64,000 nucleotides of DNA, from assembly GCF_006538165.1 (NCBI RefSeq), contig NZ_BDLU01000065.1, positions 57,144-121,143 on the forward strand. Reading direction: 5' to 3'. The position numbers and the translations under genes were made by a program. The notes under the pieces are model-generated. The model saw nothing but the letters and a program-made list of their open reading frames with translations, ran no database searches and was not told the DNA's origin. Source of the stretch: Komagataeibacter diospyri. Lineage in GTDB: Bacteria > Pseudomonadota > Alphaproteobacteria > Acetobacterales > Acetobacteraceae. This document shows positions 1-10,066 of the stretch, in pieces (position 1 is the stretch's first letter; every line of letters begins with the position of its first letter).

Positions 1-312
1 CTGCCTGACCTGGCAAGTCGGCTGCGGGCGACCATGGCCGTGGCCATACGCCAGCCCGGTGATGGACTTTTACGGGTGCTGCTGCTGCGTCTGCTGGCGG
101 AACGCCAGATTGTCGTGTCGCAGCCGGTCGTGGAATGGCTGCTGCGCCGCCTGCCCCGCACGGCGCAGGCCATGCAGGACGCGGTGGACCGGCTGGACCA
201 CGCCGCCCTTGCATCCGGCCGTCCCGTGACCCGCGCCCTTGCCACCCGCGTGCTGGCCGACATGCTGGTGGCCGACGCCATGGGGGCCATGGATATGGAG
301 CCCGGCACCTGA
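1..312 (+). CDS. hda: DnaA-related Hda/HdaA protein, C-terminal part (gene cut by window edge)
   Basis: The reading frame is open from base 1 and ends with TGA at 310-312, so about 103 C-terminal residues are present. It reads LPDLASRLRA, then an all-helical region with LRVLLLRLLAERQIVV and VEWLLRRLPRT, which matches the lid subdomain of the DnaA/Hda AAA+ ATPases. There is no room for a DnaA DNA-binding domain, so Hda rather than DnaA is the likely identity. Hda works with the beta clamp to stimulate ATP hydrolysis by DnaA after initiation. The downstream order hda-ppk-ppx is common in Alphaproteobacteria and supports the call. The Walker motifs are outside the window. Confidence 0.8.
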   Translation: MPDLASRLRATMAVAIRQPGDGLLRVLLLRLLAERQIVVSQPVVEWLLRRLPRTAQAMQDAVDRLDHAALASGRPVTRALATRVLADMLVADAMGAMDMEPGT

Positions 313-402
313 ACAGACCGCCTGCTCTGGCCAGGTGACGTGTCACTGGCCTAGGGTCGTATGCAATAAAGAACATCACCCCCGAACGGGAGATCGAATC
401 CA

Positions 403-2673
403 TTGGCCAGAACGCCACGCAAAGCCCCTGACGGCACTGCCCCCAAGCCCCGTGCCCGCACGCGCAGCCGCAAGGCTGCGACCGGGCGACAGGTCGCGGT
501 GCGCGCGCCGGTGGAACCGGCACCCGACGCCACGTCACCCAAGCGTTTCATCAATCGTGAACTGTCGTGGCTCGATTTCAACCAGCGCGTGGTGGATGAA
601 GCCGACAATCCCCGCAATCCGCTGCTGGAACGCGTGCGCTTCCTGTCGATCAGCGCCAGCAACCTTGATGAATTCTATTCCGTGCGTGTGGCGGGGCTGG
701 TGGGACAGGTGCGCGAGGGGCTGGTCAAGACCTCGCCCGATGGGCTGACGCCACAGCAGCAGCTTTCCGCCGTGCGGGAGCGCACCGGCCGCCTTCTGCA
801 GGAACAGCAGCGAATCTGGCGTGACCTGCAGCGTGAGCTTGAGGGGGCGGGGATTGTCGTATGCGATGAAATCTCCTTCACTGCGGAAGAACAGGCCTGG
901 CTGGAAAGCTGTTTCATGGAACGGGTCTTTCCCGTCCTGACGCCGCTGGCGATTGACCCTGCCCATCCGCTGCCCTTCATTCCCAACATGGGCATCGCGC
1001 AGGCCCTGCGTCTGATGAATGCCGAAACCGGGCAATTCGTTATGGAGGCGCTGATCCTGCTGCCCGCGCGGATCGAACGTTTCATACGGCTGCCTGTCGC
1101 GCTGTCGCCGCCGGGGGTGACGCGCTTCATCCTGCTGGAACGCCTGATTGTCATGTGCATCGACCGCCTGTTTCCCGGGCTTGTGGCAGGGGACTGGGGC
1201 GTGATGCGCGTGGTGCGCGATACGGATGTGGAATTCGAGGACGAGGCCGAGGATCTGGTCCGTTCGTATGAAAGCGCGCTCAAGCGCCGCAGGCGTGGCG
1301 TGGTGATCCACCTCGATATCGAATCCCGCATGCCCGAAGACCTGGCCCGGTCAATGGCCGAAGGGCTTGCGCCGCCACCGGATGAGGTGTTCGTGCAGTC
1401 GGGACTGATCGGGGTGGTGGACCTCAAGCAACTGATCGTCGATGACCGGCCCGACCTGCTGTTCCCGCCCTATACCCCGCGCTTTCCCGAACGGATTGTA
1501 GATTGCGGCGGTGACTGCTTCGCCGCCATCCGCGCGCGCGACATGATCGTCCATCACCCGTTCGAAAGCTTTGACGTGGTGGTGCAGTTTCTGCGGCAGG
1601 CGGCCATTGACCCTGCCGTGGTCGCGATCAAGCAGACGCTGTACCGCACATCGCGCGACAGCCCCATCGTCAAGGCCCTGATCGAGGCGGCGGAGGCCGG
1701 CAAGGCGGTGACCGCCATGGTGGAACTGCGCGCCCGTTTTGACGAGGAAGCCAATATCCGCCTTGCCCGCGCGCTGGAAGCGGCAGGTGTGCAGGTGGTC
1801 TTTGGTTTTTCCGACCTCAAGACGCATGCCAAGCTCAGCCTGGTCGTGCGGCGTGAGGGCGGCGCACTGCGGTCCTACGCCCATTTTGGCACCGGCAACT
1901 ATCACCCGATCACGGCGCGGATATACACGGACCTGTCGTTCTTCACCTGCAACCCTGAACTGGCGCGCGATTCGGCACGGCTGTTCAATTACATGACCGG
2001 TTATGCCGTGCCCGCGCGGATGGAGGCGATCGCGTTCTCCCCCGTGACCATCCGCCGTACGCTGGAAGATCTGATCGCGGGCGAAATCGCCCATGTGCAG
2101 GCAGGCCGTCCGGGGCAGATCTGGCTCAAGATGAACTCACTGGTGGATCCCGACCTGATCGACCGGCTGTATGCGGCGTCATGCGCGGGCGTGAAGGTCA
2201 TGGCGGTGGTGCGCGGCATCTGCTGCCTGCGGCCCGGCGTGCCGGGACTGTCGGAAAACATCCGGGTCAAATCGATTGTGGGACGGTTTCTGGAACACGC
2301 GCGCATCTATGCCTTTGGCGACGGGCATCGCCTGCCCAGCCGGCAGGCGAAGCTGTACATCTCATCGGCGGACTGGATGCAGCGCAACATGGACTGGCGT
2401 GTGGAAAGCATGGTCCCCATGCTGGACCCGCAGGTGCATGCCCGCGTGCTGGACCAGATCATGATGATCGACCTCAAGGACAACCTGCAGTCGTGGATTT
2501 TACAGCGCAATGGTGTATGGCGGCGTCTGGAGCCGGGACGCAGGCCATTTTCGTCGCATGAATATTTCATGGAACATCCGGTTCATGCAGGGCGTGGTGC
2601 TACGGTGGGGGAAGCCCCGATCCGGGTCAGCGCGTCGCAGCCATGGCATGCGGAACAGACTATTGAGGACTGA
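403..2673 (+). CDS. ppk: polyphosphate kinase PPK1
   Basis: A 756-residue PPK1, which reversibly transfers the gamma phosphate of ATP to inorganic polyphosphate. The N-terminal domain starts at [15 protein letters not shown]. The catalytic core holds KTHAK with His475 and a second His at 632 in EHARIY; these sit exactly 40 residues after the E. coli active-site His435 and His592. FGTGNYHP is also present. The start is TTG at 403, preceded by GGGAG about 10 bases upstream; there is no in-frame ATG or GTG between the stop at 367 and this codon. An arginine/lysine-rich extension of about 45 residues precedes the conserved domain. ppx follows 27 bases downstream, so synthesis and breakdown of polyphosphate are probably co-transcribed. 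Confidence 0.95.
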   Translation: MARTPRKAPDGTAPKPRARTRSRKAATGRQVAVRAPVEPAPDATSPKRFINRELSWLDFNQRVVDEADNPRNPLLERVRFLSISASNLDEFYSVRVAGLVGQVREGLVKTSPDGLTPQQQLSAVRERTGRLLQEQQRIWRDLQRELEGAGIVVCDEISFTAEEQAWLESCFMERVFPVLTPLAIDPAHPLPFIPNMGIAQALRLMNAETGQFVMEALILLPARIERFIRLPVALSPPGVTRFILLERLIVMCIDRLFPGLVAGDWGVMRVVRDTDVEFEDEAEDLVRSYESALKRRRRGVVIHLDIESRMPEDLARSMAEGLAPPPDEVFVQSGLIGVVDLKQLIVDDRPDLLFPPYTPRFPERIVDCGGDCFAAIRARDMIVHHPFESFDVVVQFLRQAAIDPAVVAIKQTLYRTSRDSPIVKALIEAAEAGKAVTAMVELRARFDEEANIRLARALEAAGVQVVFGFSDLKTHAKLSLVVRREGGALRSYAHFGTGNYHPITARIYTDLSFFTCNPELARDSARLFNYMTGYAVPARMEAIAFSPVTIRRTLEDLIAGEIAHVQAGRPGQIWLKMNSLVDPDLIDRLYAASCAGVKVMAVVRGICCLRPGVPGLSENIRVKSIVGRFLEHARIYAFGDGHRLPSRQAKLYISSADWMQRNMDWRVESMVPMLDPQVHARVLDQIMMIDLKDNLQSWILQRNGVWRRLEPGRRPFSSHEYFMEHPVHAGRGATVGEAPIRVSASQPWHAEQTIED

Positions 2674-2700
2674 GGATTACGGTATGGGTGCGGTCATGGC

Positions 2701-4215
2701 ATGGTGGGCTGGCGACGTATGGGGCCGGATGTGACGGGTCTGGGCGGGTTTCGCCGTTCGGCGGTCATAGATCTGGGATCGAATTCCGTCCGCCTTGTGG
2801 TGTTTGACGGGATTTCACGCAATCCGGCTCCCATCTTCAATGAAAAGGTGGTCCTGCGGCTGGGGCGGGGCCTGAATGCGACGGGACGCCTGAATGAAGA
2901 AGCCGTACCGCTGGCGATGGAGGTCATGGCCCGGTTCAACGCCATTGCGCGCGGGATGGAGGCAAGTCCCTTCGAGGTACTGGCCACCGCCGCCGTGCGT
3001 GACGCCAGCAACGGGCCGGAATTCGTGGCGGGCCTGAAATCACGCCTGCCCGGCGTGCCGATCCGTATCCTGAGCGGGGAGGAAGAAGCCGATTATTCCG
3101 CAACCGGCGTACTGTGCGGCATACCGGACGCCAACGGGCTGGTGGCTGACATCGGTGGCGGGTCGCTGGAACTGATCCGGCTGGAAAACGGGCGCAAGCT
3201 TAATGCCTGCACCCTGCCGCTGGGTGTGATCCGGCTGAATGACCGTGCTGATGGCGACCTTGCCCGTGCGCGCGCACTGGTGGATGAGGATCTGGCCAGG
3301 GTAGGCTGGCTGGACGATGTGCACGATCAGGATCTGTACCTTGTTGGCGGTGCGTTCCGTGCCCTGGCGCGCATGCAGATCGCGCGCACGGCCTATCCGC
3401 TGAATATTGTCCATCTCTATCGTCTTGCCCCCGATACGGGGCGGGAAATGGCGGACTGGATCATCGGCGCAGGCAAGCGGTCGCTTGAACGCCTGCCCGG
3501 TGTGCCGCGCAAGCGGCTGGAGGACGCGCCTTATGCCGCGACCGTGCTGCGCAGGCTCATGCGGCGCACGCGTTCGACGGGGCTGGTGTTCTGCGTCGAT
3601 GGCCTGCGTGAAGGGTGGTACATGCGCAATGTCGCCGCAAGTGTCGCCGACAATGACCCACAGGATGCCGTGGCGCGTGAAATGTGCAGCATGCTGGGCC
3701 GCAGCATGACCCTGCCCGATCGGCTGGCGGAATGGACCACGCCCCTTTTCCCCGACGAGGGACAGGTGGCGACCCGCCTGCGCGGTGTTGCGTGCTGGCT
3801 GTCGGATGTCGGTGCGCATGACCATCCCGAATACCGGGCCGAACAGACCTACCTGCGTATCCTGCGCATGCAGGGCGTGGGCTTCACCCATCAGGCGCGC
3901 GCCTTCCTGTCGCTGACACTTGCGGTGCGGTACGGGGCCGACCTGTCGGTGGCGTATCTGCAGCCGTCGCGCCAGTTGCTCGATCAGGTGCAGTTCGGTC
4001 GCGCCGTGGCGCTGGGGCAGGCATTGCGACTGGCCTATACCGTTAGTGGCGGGACCGAGGCACTGCTGGATGGCACGCGACTGGAATGTGAGGACCAGAT
4101 CCTGTCACTGCATTTCGCGCCGGGCCGCGACGTGGTGCAGGGCGAAAGCGTACGCCGCAGGCTGGAACGGCTGGGCAGCGCGCTGGATATGACGGTCCGG
4201 ATACGCGATCACTGA
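2701..4215 (+). CDS. ppx: exopolyphosphatase, Ppx/GppA family
   Basis: A 504-residue ASKHA-fold phosphatase that removes terminal phosphates from polyphosphate (or converts pppGpp to ppGpp in GppA relatives). Seen directly: the phosphate-1 loop AVIDLGSNSVRLVVFDG, the catalytic-region motif LSGEEEADYSATGV, the second loop VADIGGGSLELI and the YLVGGAFRALARM block. The C-terminal about 180 residues are helical, HD-like, as in long Ppx proteins. ATG 2701 is used here; ATG 2719 is a possible later start because the conserved domain begins only around residue 20. It lies directly after ppk. Confidence 0.92.
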   Translation: MVGWRRMGPDVTGLGGFRRSAVIDLGSNSVRLVVFDGISRNPAPIFNEKVVLRLGRGLNATGRLNEEAVPLAMEVMARFNAIARGMEASPFEVLATAAVRDASNGPEFVAGLKSRLPGVPIRILSGEEEADYSATGVLCGIPDANGLVADIGGGSLELIRLENGRKLNACTLPLGVIRLNDRADGDLARARALVDEDLARVGWLDDVHDQDLYLVGGAFRALARMQIARTAYPLNIVHLYRLAPDTGREMADWIIGAGKRSLERLPGVPRKRLEDAPYAATVLRRLMRRTRSTGLVFCVDGLREGWYMRNVAASVADNDPQDAVAREMCSMLGRSMTLPDRLAEWTTPLFPDEGQVATRLRGVACWLSDVGAHDHPEYRAEQTYLRILRMQGVGFTHQARAFLSLTLAVRYGADLSVAYLQPSRQLLDQVQFGRAVALGQALRLAYTVSGGTEALLDGTRLECEDQILSLHFAPGRDVVQGESVRRRLERLGSALDMTVRIRDH

Positions 4216-4241
4216 TCCTTTCTAATTTTACGGGAAACAAT

Positions 4242-4323
4242 AAAAGTTTTTTGGTGAAGCTTTTTTCAGAAGCATTCAGGGAATGCTGTCCCCTTGAAGC
4301 AAAGGGGCACCCAAAAACTTTTC
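4242..4323 (-). repeat. dispersed intergenic hairpin repeat, copy A
   Basis: The ends are near-perfect inverted repeats: AAAAGTTTTTTGG at 4242 and CCAAAAACTTTT at 4311-4322. Inside lie GGTGAAGCTTTTTTCAGAAGC and a second hairpin CCCCTTGAAGCAAAGGGG. Read on the minus strand it has the same order of blocks as copies B to E (GTTTTTGGGTGCC, GC-rich hairpin, then CTGAAAAAAGCTTCACC). It fills most of the 180-base gap after ppx and may also act as that gene's terminator. Confidence 0.7.
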
Positions 4324-4395
4324 TGTAATTTGCATGATGGCGCAGAGGCGGTCTTTTCAGGCGGTCTTTCTGGTATGGGCAGGACATAATACGAC

Positions 4396-5769
4396 ATGGG
4401 CATGCGGCATGGACAGACGCGCGACCTGCTGCTGATCCGTGGCGGGACGGTGGTAACGGGACAGGCATCCCTGCGGGTGGATGTACTGTGTGGCGGCGTG
4501 GGGGAAATCCTGGCTGTTGGTCCCGATCTGGACATCCCCCCCAGCTGCACGGTGGTCGATGCGGGTGGCCTTCTGGTCATGCCCGGCGGGGTGGACCCGC
4601 AGACCGGCATCGGCGCGGATGAAGCAGGCTTCGCCCTGACGGCGGCGGCGCTGTCCGGTGGCACAACCACCATACTCGATACCATGCATCCCGACAGTGG
4701 CAGGCTGGACGGGGCATGGCGGGACTGGCAGCATGCCGCACGCCATGCCCATGTCGATGTCGGACTGCATATGGCGCTGCCGGATTCCAGCACAGCCGTC
4801 CTGCGGCAGATGGATTCGCTGGTAACGGATCAGGGGATCAATGCCTTCCACCTGTCCATGCCGGAAGGTCTGTCCGACCGTGATATCCTGAAACTGACCA
4901 GCCATGCCGCCAATTGTGGCGCTTTATGCATGATCGAGGCCCAGAACGCGCAGGCCGTGGCCTATCTGCGCGCGGAACTGGACCATGCGGGCATTACCGG
5001 CAGCGAGGCCTGTCTGCTGTCCGCCCCGCCGCAGGTCGAGGCCGAAGCGGTGGGCCGCGCCATCATGCTGGCGGGACTGTCCGGTGGGCCGGTGCATGTG
5101 GGACCTGTATCCACCATTGGCGCCACGGAAGTTCTTGCGCAGGCCCGCCTGCGCGGCCAGCGGGTTGAGGGGCATGTGCTGGCCCCTCATCTGGTGGTGG
5201 ATGAAGCGGTCCATGATCCTGAAGGCGACGCGGCCACGGATTTCTGCATCACTCTGCCACCCTTTCGCGATGGAACGCATCGGCGGGCGCTATGGGGTGG
5301 GCTGGCGTCGGGTACTATCGGCATGGTCGCCAGCGGTTTCCGCCCGGCAGGTGCGGGCGGAAACGGGGTGGTGGACGGTCTCGCGCAACGCATGCGCGTG
5401 GTCTGGCTGCATGGCGTGCGCGCGGGCATCCTGACGGCGGAGGAATTCGTGGCCGTCACATCGCAGGCGGCGGCCCGCGCTTTCAATATCTATCCCCGCA
5501 AGGGCGCGATCATGCCGGGTGCGGATGCCGATATCGTGCTGTGGGACCCCGATGCGCAGGAAACATGCACATCCGGCCTGTATGCCGGGATCACGCTGGG
5601 TGGCCGGGCGGTGCAGGTCATTCGTGGTGGTGTAACGGTATGGAAGGATGACATGCCATGCGAAGGTGCTGGATACGGGGCCTATGTACCGTGTCCGGCC
5701 TTTCGCCCCAGGCTGTCGGAACGCATGCGTATGGCGGCGCATCTGTCCATGCGTGACGATGAAATATAG
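4396..5769 (+). CDS. hydantoinase/dihydropyrimidinase-like protein lacking the metal ligands (likely pseudoenzyme)
   Basis: A 457-residue protein of the cyclic amidohydrolase family (D-hydantoinase, dihydropyrimidinase, allantoinase). Family landmarks are clear: VMPGGVDP near residue 63, LSGGTTTILD, PPQVEAEAVGRAI and the C-terminal KGAIMPGADADIVLWDP. However, all the binuclear-metal positions are changed: the HTH of GGIDPHTH is QTG, the carboxylated lysine of FMAYK aligns with the G of SMPEG, the His of VHAEN is Glu (IEAQN), the later His of VVHV is Pro (VGPVS), and the Asp of the GSD motif is Gly. It is therefore unlikely to hydrolyse a cyclic amide, yet it is a full-length, intact frame at the head of the purine island. 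A structural or regulatory role, as in non-catalytic dihydroorotase-like subunits, is inference. Confidence 0.8.
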   Translation: MGMRHGQTRDLLLIRGGTVVTGQASLRVDVLCGGVGEILAVGPDLDIPPSCTVVDAGGLLVMPGGVDPQTGIGADEAGFALTAAALSGGTTTILDTMHPDSGRLDGAWRDWQHAARHAHVDVGLHMALPDSSTAVLRQMDSLVTDQGINAFHLSMPEGLSDRDILKLTSHAANCGALCMIEAQNAQAVAYLRAELDHAGITGSEACLLSAPPQVEAEAVGRAIMLAGLSGGPVHVGPVSTIGATEVLAQARLRGQRVEGHVLAPHLVVDEAVHDPEGDAATDFCITLPPFRDGTHRRALWGGLASGTIGMVASGFRPAGAGGNGVVDGLAQRMRVVWLHGVRAGILTAEEFVAVTSQAAARAFNIYPRKGAIMPGADADIVLWDPDAQETCTSGLYAGITLGGRAVQVIRGGVTVWKDDMPCEGAGYGAYVPCPAFRPRLSERMRMAAHLSMRDDEI

Positions 5770-5950
5770 GATCGTGGCCTTGGGAAATGTTTCAGAACAA
5801 CATTCTGATAATATTAATAAAATATCATAGGTGAAGTCTTTTCATGCCCTTTGTGGCAAAAGTGCCCGCGACAATCTGCAGGCTGTCTGACGGGCCGCCT
5901 TTCACACGGTCTGTGATAGGCGATATAAAATTAACCTGTTGATAAAAATA

Positions 5951-6030
5951 ATAAATTTTTGGGTTCTGCCTTTTTTCAAAAAGGTGGTGTTCCCTGAAGT
6001 CTTCTGAAAAAAGCTCTACCAGAAGCCTCC
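5951..6030 (+). repeat. dispersed intergenic hairpin repeat, copy B
   Basis: Reads AATTTTTGGGTTCTGCC, then CCTTTTTTCAAAAAGG (hairpin), GTGGTGTTCCCTGAAG, then TTCTGAAAAAAGCTCTACCAG. Block order and sequence match copies A, C, D and E. It sits in the 412-base gap between the hydantoinase-like gene and xdhA. The rest of that gap (5770-5950) is AT-rich, with TTAATAAAATATC and CGATATAAAATTAACC, and could hold the xdh promoter; no defined promoter can be assigned by eye. Confidence 0.7.
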
Positions 6031-6187
6031 TTATGATTTTCTGGATATCCCCAAAGCAGACTTTTCAGACAGTCGCCTGTCCTTTGCCGGGGTGACAAGG
6101 CCGGACCGGGTTCCATATATTAAGCATATCAGAATGAAAGGCTGTTCCGGCTGTCTGCCTTGAGGGGGGTGAGGCAGTCCTGTGGCC

Positions 6188-7705
6188 ATGATAGAGGGAA
6201 CAGATTTGACGGGGATCAGACACGGCATCCGTTTCTATGTCGGAAACGAATGCCATACGTTGGCCGATGTCGCGCCGACGCGTACGCTGCTGGACTGGCT
6301 GCGGGAGGACCGTGGCCTGACCGGCACCAAGGAAGGCTGCAACGAAGGCGATTGCGGCGCCTGCACCGTGCTGGTGGTGCGGCTGGAAGGGGACCGGCTG
6401 GTCTGGCGCGCGGTCAATGCGTGCATCCAGTTCGTATCCATGCTGGATGGCGCGCAGGTCCTGACTATCGAGGACATGCGCGCGCCTGACGGCAGCCTGC
6501 ATCCCGTGCAGCAGGCCATGGTGGACCAGCATGGGTCGCAATGCGGTTTCTGCACGCCCGGTTTTGTCATGTCCATGGTGGCGGGGCGCAAGGCCGGTGG
6601 GCTGGCGCAGGATGAACACGGTATTGACGACATGCTGGCGGGCAACCTGTGCCGCTGCACCGGATATGCGCCGATCGTACGCGCCATGCGGCAGGCCATG
6701 CAGGCGGGAGCGGATCATTTTGACGCCATGGCCAGCGAGATGGCCGACCGCCTGCGCGCCCTGCGCGATGGGACCACGGTCGAACTCGACGGGCCTGCGG
6801 GCCGCCTGACCATTCCCGCAAGTGCCGATGCACTGGCATGCACCATGGTGGCACACCCTGATGCACGGATCGTGGCAGGAGCAACCGATGTTGGCCTGTG
6901 GGTGACCAAGGGCATGCGGGACCTGCCGCATGTCGTTATGATCGGGCAGGTGCCGGACCTGCGCCGGATCGCATGTGATGCGGACGGGGTGTATCTTGGT
7001 GCCGCGGTCACATGGCAGGAAGCGCGTGCGGCGCTGGCCGATATCCTGCCGCAGCCGGATACGGAGGTGATCCGCCGCATCGGTTCGGTGCAGGTACGCA
7101 ACAGCGGGACGGTATGCGGCAATATCGCCAATGGCTCACCCATTGGCGACGGGCCACCGGTGCTGATCGCGGCGGGTGCGAAGCTGCACCTGCGTTGTGG
7201 CGACGTGCGGCGTGTCATGGCACTGGAAGATTTCTTTATCGATTATGGCAAACAGGACCGTGCGCCCGGTGAGTTCGTGGAAGGCGTGAGCGTTCCCCGT
7301 CCCGGAGCGGATACGGTTGTGCGTGCATGGAAAGTCTCCAAGCGGTTCGATCAGGATATTTCCGCCATTCTGGGGGCGTTTTCCCTGACGTTTGCGCCTG
7401 ATGGCACCATTGCCAGCGCCCGCGTGGCCTTTGGCGGCATGGCGGCGACCCCGCGTCGCGCCTGTCGGACGGAAGCCGCGCTGGAGGGACGCAACTGGAA
7501 CGAAACCACGCTCGCAGCCGCACGTCAGGCCATCATGGACGATTTCGCCCCCATTACCGACATGCGGGCCAGCGACTGGTACCGCCGCACGGTTGCAGCC
7601 AATCTGCTGACCCGGCTTTATGCCGATTGCGGGCCGGAGACTGCACGCGCCGATATCAGCGTGCGCACGGCCTGCGCCACTGCGGGAGGACACGCCCATG
7701 GCTGA
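6188..7705 (+). CDS. xdhA: xanthine dehydrogenase small subunit (2Fe-2S and FAD domains)
   Basis: A 505-residue subunit that passes electrons from the molybdenum site through two 2Fe-2S clusters to FAD, and so to NAD. Cluster II ligands lie in GCNEGDCGAC (first Cys at residue 51) and VNAC; cluster I ligands are in CGFCTPG and LCRCTGYAP. The FAD domain follows, with IVAGATDVGLWV and GSVQVRNSGTVCGNIANG. This matches the bacterial XdhA layout. ATG 6188 is chosen; GTG 6182 in the same frame is also possible, with GGTGAGG upstream. The stop overlaps the xdhB start by 8 bases. Confidence 0.93.
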   Translation: MIEGTDLTGIRHGIRFYVGNECHTLADVAPTRTLLDWLREDRGLTGTKEGCNEGDCGACTVLVVRLEGDRLVWRAVNACIQFVSMLDGAQVLTIEDMRAPDGSLHPVQQAMVDQHGSQCGFCTPGFVMSMVAGRKAGGLAQDEHGIDDMLAGNLCRCTGYAPIVRAMRQAMQAGADHFDAMASEMADRLRALRDGTTVELDGPAGRLTIPASADALACTMVAHPDARIVAGATDVGLWVTKGMRDLPHVVMIGQVPDLRRIACDADGVYLGAAVTWQEARAALADILPQPDTEVIRRIGSVQVRNSGTVCGNIANGSPIGDGPPVLIAAGAKLHLRCGDVRRVMALEDFFIDYGKQDRAPGEFVEGVSVPRPGADTVVRAWKVSKRFDQDISAILGAFSLTFAPDGTIASARVAFGGMAATPRRACRTEAALEGRNWNETTLAAARQAIMDDFAPITDMRASDWYRRTVAANLLTRLYADCGPETARADISVRTACATAGGHAHG

Positions 7706-10061
7706 TGGAAACAGCTTTGCCGATGTATCCCCGTCGGCGGGTGATGGCATTGTGCCCGGGGGCGCATCAAGCAGCCTGCGGCATGAAAGTGCCGTCATGC
7801 ATGTGCAGGGCAGCGCTGCCTATATCGATGACCTGCCTGAACCGCGTGGCACGTTGCATCTGGTGCCGGGGCTGAGCACCCGCGCCCATGCCCGCATCCT
7901 TTCCATGGACCTTGATCCCGTGCGACAGGCGGACGGCGTGGTGGGCGTCTATACCGCCGCCGACATTCCCGGCGACAACCAGATCAGCCCCGTGGGCAAG
8001 GGCGACGAGCCGCTTCTGGCCACGACCGGGGTCTCGTTTTATGGTCAGCCGATATTCGTGGTTGCGGCCACCACCCGTGGCGCCGCGCGCCGGGCCGCGC
8101 GTCTGGCGAAGGTGGATTATGAAGACCTGCCTGCCGTCCTGAATGTGGCCGAGGCCCGTGCCGCTGGCAGCCCCATGGTCTGGCGACCGATGGAAATGAA
8201 GCGTGGCGACGTGATGGCGGGTCTTGAACACGCGCCGCGCAGGCTGTCGGGTCGCGTGACCGTAGGCGGGCAGGAGCATTTCTACCTCGAAGGGCAGATC
8301 GCCCTTGCCCGACCGGGCGAGGAGGGGGAGATGCATGTCACGTCCTCCACCCAGCACCCGACCGAAACCCAGCACATGGTCGCCCATGTGCTGGACCGTC
8401 CCGCCAACCTGATTACGGTCGAGGTCCGGCGCATGGGCGGCGGCTTTGGTGGCAAGGAAACGCAGGCCAATGCCTGCGCCTGCCTGGCCGCACTGGTGGC
8501 CGACCGGACCGGGCGCGCGGCCAAGATGCGGCTGGACCGTGATGACGACATGACCATGACCGGCAAGCGGCATGATTTTGTCATTGATTACGATGTCGGC
8601 TTTACCGATGAAGGCCGGATTGTCGCGGTGGACATGGTGCTGGCGGCGCGGTGCGGGTGGTCAGCCGACCTGTCCGGTCCCGTGATCGACCGCGCGCTGT
8701 TCCATGCCGACAACGCCTATTTCTATCCCGATGTGCGCCTGCGGTCCGAGCCACTGCGGACCAATACGCAGTCCAACACCGCCTATCGCGGTTTCGGCGG
8801 TCCGCAGGGCGTTGTCGCGGCGGAACGCGTGATCGAGGAAATCGCGTTCGCCACCGGTCTTGACCCGCTGGAAGTCCGCCTGCGCAATGCCTACGGCACG
8901 CATGACCGCAACGTGACACCCTACAACATGGTGGTCGAGGATTCGATTACCGCCGAACTGCTGCCCGAACTGGCGCGGCGCTGCCATTATGTAAAACGGC
9001 GCGAAGCCTGCCGCGCGTTCAATGCAGGCAGCCCCTACCTGCGGCGTGGCATTGCGATCACGCCGGTCAAATTTGGCATTTCCTTTACCGCCACCCATTA
9101 CAATCAGGCCGGTGCGCTGGTGCACGTCTATACTGACGGGTCGGTACAGGTAAACCACGGCGGCACGGAAATGGGGCAGGGCCTGCATACCAAGATGGTA
9201 CAGGTCGCCATGCGTGAACTGGGGCTGGGCACGGATCAGGTGCGCATTACCGCCACCACGACCGGCAAGGTGCCCAATACGTCCGCCACGGCGGCATCAT
9301 CAGGTGCTGATCTCAATGGCATGGCGGTGCTGGACGCGGTGCGGCGTATCAAGCGCAGGCTGGTGGAATTCGCGGCCGCCCACTGGAATGTGGGGGAAGA
9401 TGAAGTCCGCTTCGCCGCTGATGGCGTGCATGTGGGGCAGAAGGTGATCGCGTTTTCGCACCTGACACGTCAGGCCTATTTCGCGCGTGTATCCATGTCC
9501 GCCAACGGATTTTACAAGACGCCCAAGATTTCATGGAACGGGGATACGGGGCAGGGCCGTCCCTTCTATTATTTCGCCTATGGCGCAGCCTGTTCGGAGG
9601 TCGTGATCGACCTGCTGACCGGTGAGATGAAGATCGACCGCGTGGATATCCTGCATGACGCGGGGCAGTCGCTGAACCCGGCACTGGATATCGGCCAGAT
9701 CGAAGGCGGCTTCGTGCAGGGCGCCGGGTGGCTGACGTGTGAGGAACTGGTATGGGACAAGGCGGGTCGCCTGCGCACGCATGCGCCCAGTACGTACAAG
9801 ATTCCGGCCTGTTCCGATCGTCCGAGGGTGTTCAATGTCGAACTGCTGGAAAACGCGCCCAACCGTGAATACACCATTTTCCGATCCAAGGCGGTGGGGG
9901 AACCGCCCTTCGTGCATGGTGTGTCGGTGCTGCAGGCGGTGTCCGATGCGCTGGCCAGTCTGGATGGCTACCGCACCTGCCCGCGTCTGGACGCGCCCGC
10001 CACGCCGGAAATGATCCTGCGCGTGGCCGAACGCATGCGGCACGGCAATCCGCCCACCTGA
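7698..10061 (+). CDS. xdhB: xanthine dehydrogenase large molybdopterin subunit
   Basis: A 787-residue molybdenum-cofactor subunit that oxidises hypoxanthine and xanthine to urate. Seen: GGGFGGKETQANACACLA, the arginine-containing AYRGFGGPQG, GTEMGQGLHTKMVQVA, TATTTGKVPNTSATAASSG and the catalytic glutamate Glu735 in KAVGEPPFV (equivalent to Glu730 of Rhodobacter XDH). The start ATG 7698 has GGGAGGA eight bases upstream and overlaps xdhA; the frame extends further upstream inside xdhA but that part is not conserved. xdhC follows after five bases. Confidence 0.94.
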   Translation: MADGNSFADVSPSAGDGIVPGGASSSLRHESAVMHVQGSAAYIDDLPEPRGTLHLVPGLSTRAHARILSMDLDPVRQADGVVGVYTAADIPGDNQISPVGKGDEPLLATTGVSFYGQPIFVVAATTRGAARRAARLAKVDYEDLPAVLNVAEARAAGSPMVWRPMEMKRGDVMAGLEHAPRRLSGRVTVGGQEHFYLEGQIALARPGEEGEMHVTSSTQHPTETQHMVAHVLDRPANLITVEVRRMGGGFGGKETQANACACLAALVADRTGRAAKMRLDRDDDMTMTGKRHDFVIDYDVGFTDEGRIVAVDMVLAARCGWSADLSGPVIDRALFHADNAYFYPDVRLRSEPLRTNTQSNTAYRGFGGPQGVVAAERVIEEIAFATGLDPLEVRLRNAYGTHDRNVTPYNMVVEDSITAELLPELARRCHYVKRREACRAFNAGSPYLRRGIAITPVKFGISFTATHYNQAGALVHVYTDGSVQVNHGGTEMGQGLHTKMVQVAMRELGLGTDQVRITATTTGKVPNTSATAASSGADLNGMAVLDAVRRIKRRLVEFAAAHWNVGEDEVRFAADGVHVGQKVIAFSHLTRQAYFARVSMSANGFYKTPKISWNGDTGQGRPFYYFAYGAACSEVVIDLLTGEMKIDRVDILHDAGQSLNPALDIGQIEGGFVQGAGWLTCEELVWDKAGRLRTHAPSTYKIPACSDRPRVFNVELLENAPNREYTIFRSKAVGEPPFVHGVSVLQAVSDALASLDGYRTCPRLDAPATPEMILRVAERMRHGNPPT

Positions 10062-10066
10062 TCGGC

